Made by a program: the position numbers and the translations under genes. A stretch of DNA of 7,034 nucleotides from CAYSHJ01 sp964589725 (lineage in GTDB: Bacteria > Planctomycetota > Planctomycetia > Planctomycetales > Planctomycetaceae). Shown here one piece after another: positions 5,864 to 7,034 of this stretch. Each line of letters opens with the position of its first letter. The first letter of the stretch is position 1. The DNA lies in the NCBI GenBank assembly GCA_964589725.1, contig CAZPUJ010000639.1, forward strand, positions 1 through 7,034. The letters are read 5' to 3'. The notes below the pieces were generated by a model that was not told where the DNA came from, ran no database searches, and saw only the letters and a list, made by a program, of their open reading frames with translations.

Positions 5864-6955
5864 TCAGCGCAAAATCGCCTTTTGCTGACGCACAGCATTC
5901 TGGCGCGACAGTTCCAGGCACGCTTCCAGGATCGGCACGGCGACGTCGCTTGGTTCCGCTTGCTGGCAGTAATAGTGGATGTAGAGCCCCGGCGTCGTGT
6001 TGATTTCGAGAACGACTCCGCCGGAACTGGCAAGATCCGCCCGGAAATCGAGAGTCACGATGTCGACACCGGCCAGCCGCACGCCGATGGCTCGTGCCGC
6101 CAGTTGACCAACGGCCACAGTGCTCTCGGGGAGTTGGGAGGTCACCGAGACGTTTTCCGCAGCAGCATTGTCATTGACGACCGTCTTTAAGATGACCGGT
6201 TGCCCAGCCGCGGGGACTGAACGCCACGAAAGCCCTTGGCTGGCCAAAGTTCTTTGCATGTCCAAGTCGTGTGTCAGAGTCACTTGAGCAACGTCATATC
6301 CGCCGTCGAGGCGCTGCTGATTGGTTTTCCGGACGAGCGCGCCAATGGTTGATTTCCCATCTCCAGCGACCGTCGGCGGGCGCCGTTGCACAGCATCGAG
6401 CAGTCGGCCGTCCAAATAAAGTAGGCGAATGTTCTCGCCAGAGATCTGCCTTTCGATGAGCAGTTCGGAGCAATGGGCCGCAGCGGCAATCGCGGCCTGA
6501 ATCAATTGGGCACGTGTTGTGACGCCTGTTGTGACCCCATTACCTGCTCCGGTGCCGGCTGCGGGCTTCACGACACAGATGTGATGGGAATTGAGAAAAT
6601 CCAACGCGGCTGACAGCGTCTCCAGCGAAAACACGAGATAGTCGGGTGTCGGAATTCCATGCCTACGAAGTGCGTCATGGACATTGGGCTTGTTGCCCGC
6701 CACGCGCAACGTCACAGGACCATCTAATTCCGTGTAGTTTCGGAACACTTTCGTTCCGACGCCGTCACGAGCGATGTGCAACCGTTCGCCGTCGATGGCT
6801 TCAACTGTGGCACCGATGGCCGCTGCTGCTTTGCGCCACATCATCTGATAGAACCGGCTGCGATGTGCCTTGGCCCCACGCGCTCGTCGGCTAGCACGTC
6901 CGAGCAAGACGCTTGCCCGGGATGCGTACACCTGCGCTTGCAAAAGGATTGACAT
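5864..6955 (-). CDS. RimK/cyanophycin-synthetase-like ATP-grasp ligase
   Basis: This 363-residue cytoplasmic ATP-grasp enzyme is expected to form a peptide or amide bond using ATP. A family-specific N-terminal domain (about 33-85) includes RFYQMMWRKAAAAIGATVEA. The ATP-grasp fold starts at LRVAGNKPNVHDALRRHGIP (83-102). K130 sits in VVKPAAGTGAGNGVTTG, a glycine-rich nucleotide loop as in cyanophycin synthetase. LLIERQISGENIRLLYLDG (165-183) holds E168, RRPPTVAGDGKSTI (191-204) is another cyanophycin-synthetase-like signature, and the metal site is formed by D298/D303 and VVLEINTTPGLYIHYY (E317, N319). It lacks the Mur-ligase half of real cyanophycin synthetase, so it is a stand-alone ligase and cyanophycin synthesis is not implied. 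The start is ATG at 6955: GGAG lies 8 bases upstream and an in-frame TAG eight codons upstream. It is the first gene of the minus-strand series visible here. Its substrate is unknown. Confidence 0.87.
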   Translation of the reverse strand: MSILLQAQVYASRASVLLGRASRRARGAKAHRSRFYQMMWRKAAAAIGATVEAIDGERLHIARDGVGTKVFRNYTELDGPVTLRVAGNKPNVHDALRRHGIPTPDYLVFSLETLSAALDFLNSHHICVVKPAAGTGAGNGVTTGVTTRAQLIQAAIAAAAHCSELLIERQISGENIRLLYLDGRLLDAVQRRPPTVAGDGKSTIGALVRKTNQQRLDGGYDVAQVTLTHDLDMQRTLASQGLSWRSVPAAGQPVILKTVVNDNAAAENVSVTSQLPESTVAVGQLAARAIGVRLAGVDIVTLDFRADLASSGGVVLEINTTPGLYIHYYCQQAEPSDVAVPILEACLELSRQNAVRQQKAILR

Positions 6956-7034
6956 GTATGCCGCTCCGACTTCTGCCTATGACTATGTTGCCGCCCGATG
7001 AGTCAGACCATTTCTGGATGGGGTCGTGGGGTCG
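6956..7034. other. Right-edge sequence without an assignable gene
   Basis: This stretch holds the GGAG ribosome binding site (6964-6967, minus strand) of the ligase gene. Two of the three minus-strand frames stop within it; the third stays open into the ligase gene but looks non-coding. I see no convincing promoter and no recognisable end of an upstream gene, so whether the operon begins here or further right is open. Confidence 0.4.

Noticed and set aside
5864..6955. Cyanophycin synthetase (cphA).
   Set aside because: The ATP-grasp motifs match, but the protein has 363 residues and lacks the Mur-ligase half and the full N-terminal domain. A specific cphA name would be wrong.
6998..7034. Plus-strand ATG near 6998 opening a frame to the window end (MSQTISGWGRGV).
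   Set aside because: Only twelve codons are visible, with no ribosome binding site or recognisable sequence, so a gene start cannot be supported.

Overview
The window looks like a bacterial chromosome segment, most likely from a planctomycete (Pirellula/Rhodopirellula type). That placement is an inference. It rests on a Ser/Thr kinase N-terminus of the style common in that phylum, a short protein of a type I associate with planctomycetes, an HTTM-like membrane protein, and loosely packed genes with transposon debris. No rRNA, tRNA or marker gene is present to confirm it.

Left edge, 1-718: the first 82 codons of a Ser/Thr protein kinase run off the window on the minus strand. Next to it, on the plus strand, is a decayed, frameshifted transposase (about 312-708) that still carries a clear YNPIERCWGVLEEHWNG block. 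A good extended -10 promoter inside the tail of this remnant, followed by a strong ribosome binding site, serves a small plus-strand gene of unknown function (719-973).

Centre and right, 989-6955: a same-strand (minus) gene series, transcribed from right to left. It consists of a RimK/cyanophycin-synthetase-like ATP-grasp ligase (6955-5864), a second and different ATP-grasp enzyme of the carboxylate-amine ligase type with an N-terminal SPT-EA tandem repeat (5696-4437), a Wzx-like polysaccharide flippase (4370-2808), the C-terminal stump of a NodB-type polysaccharide deacetylase with an in-frame stop and no N-terminus (about 2789-2520), and a multi-pass HTTM-like membrane protein (2530-989). 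The plus-strand small gene and the last minus-strand gene converge with only 15 bases between their stop codons.

Taken together, the minus-strand series reads as one end of a cell-surface glycan locus. The flippase would move a lipid-linked saccharide across the membrane, the deacetylase (now broken) would have trimmed N-acetyl groups, and the two ATP-grasp enzymes would make amide or peptide-type bonds on a precursor or decoration. The substrates are not readable from sequence. The most interesting points are the adjacent unlike ATP-grasp pair, the truncated deacetylase in an otherwise intact series, and the minisatellite at the start of the second ligase. I found no CRISPR array, toxin-antitoxin pair, riboswitch, integrase or attachment site.
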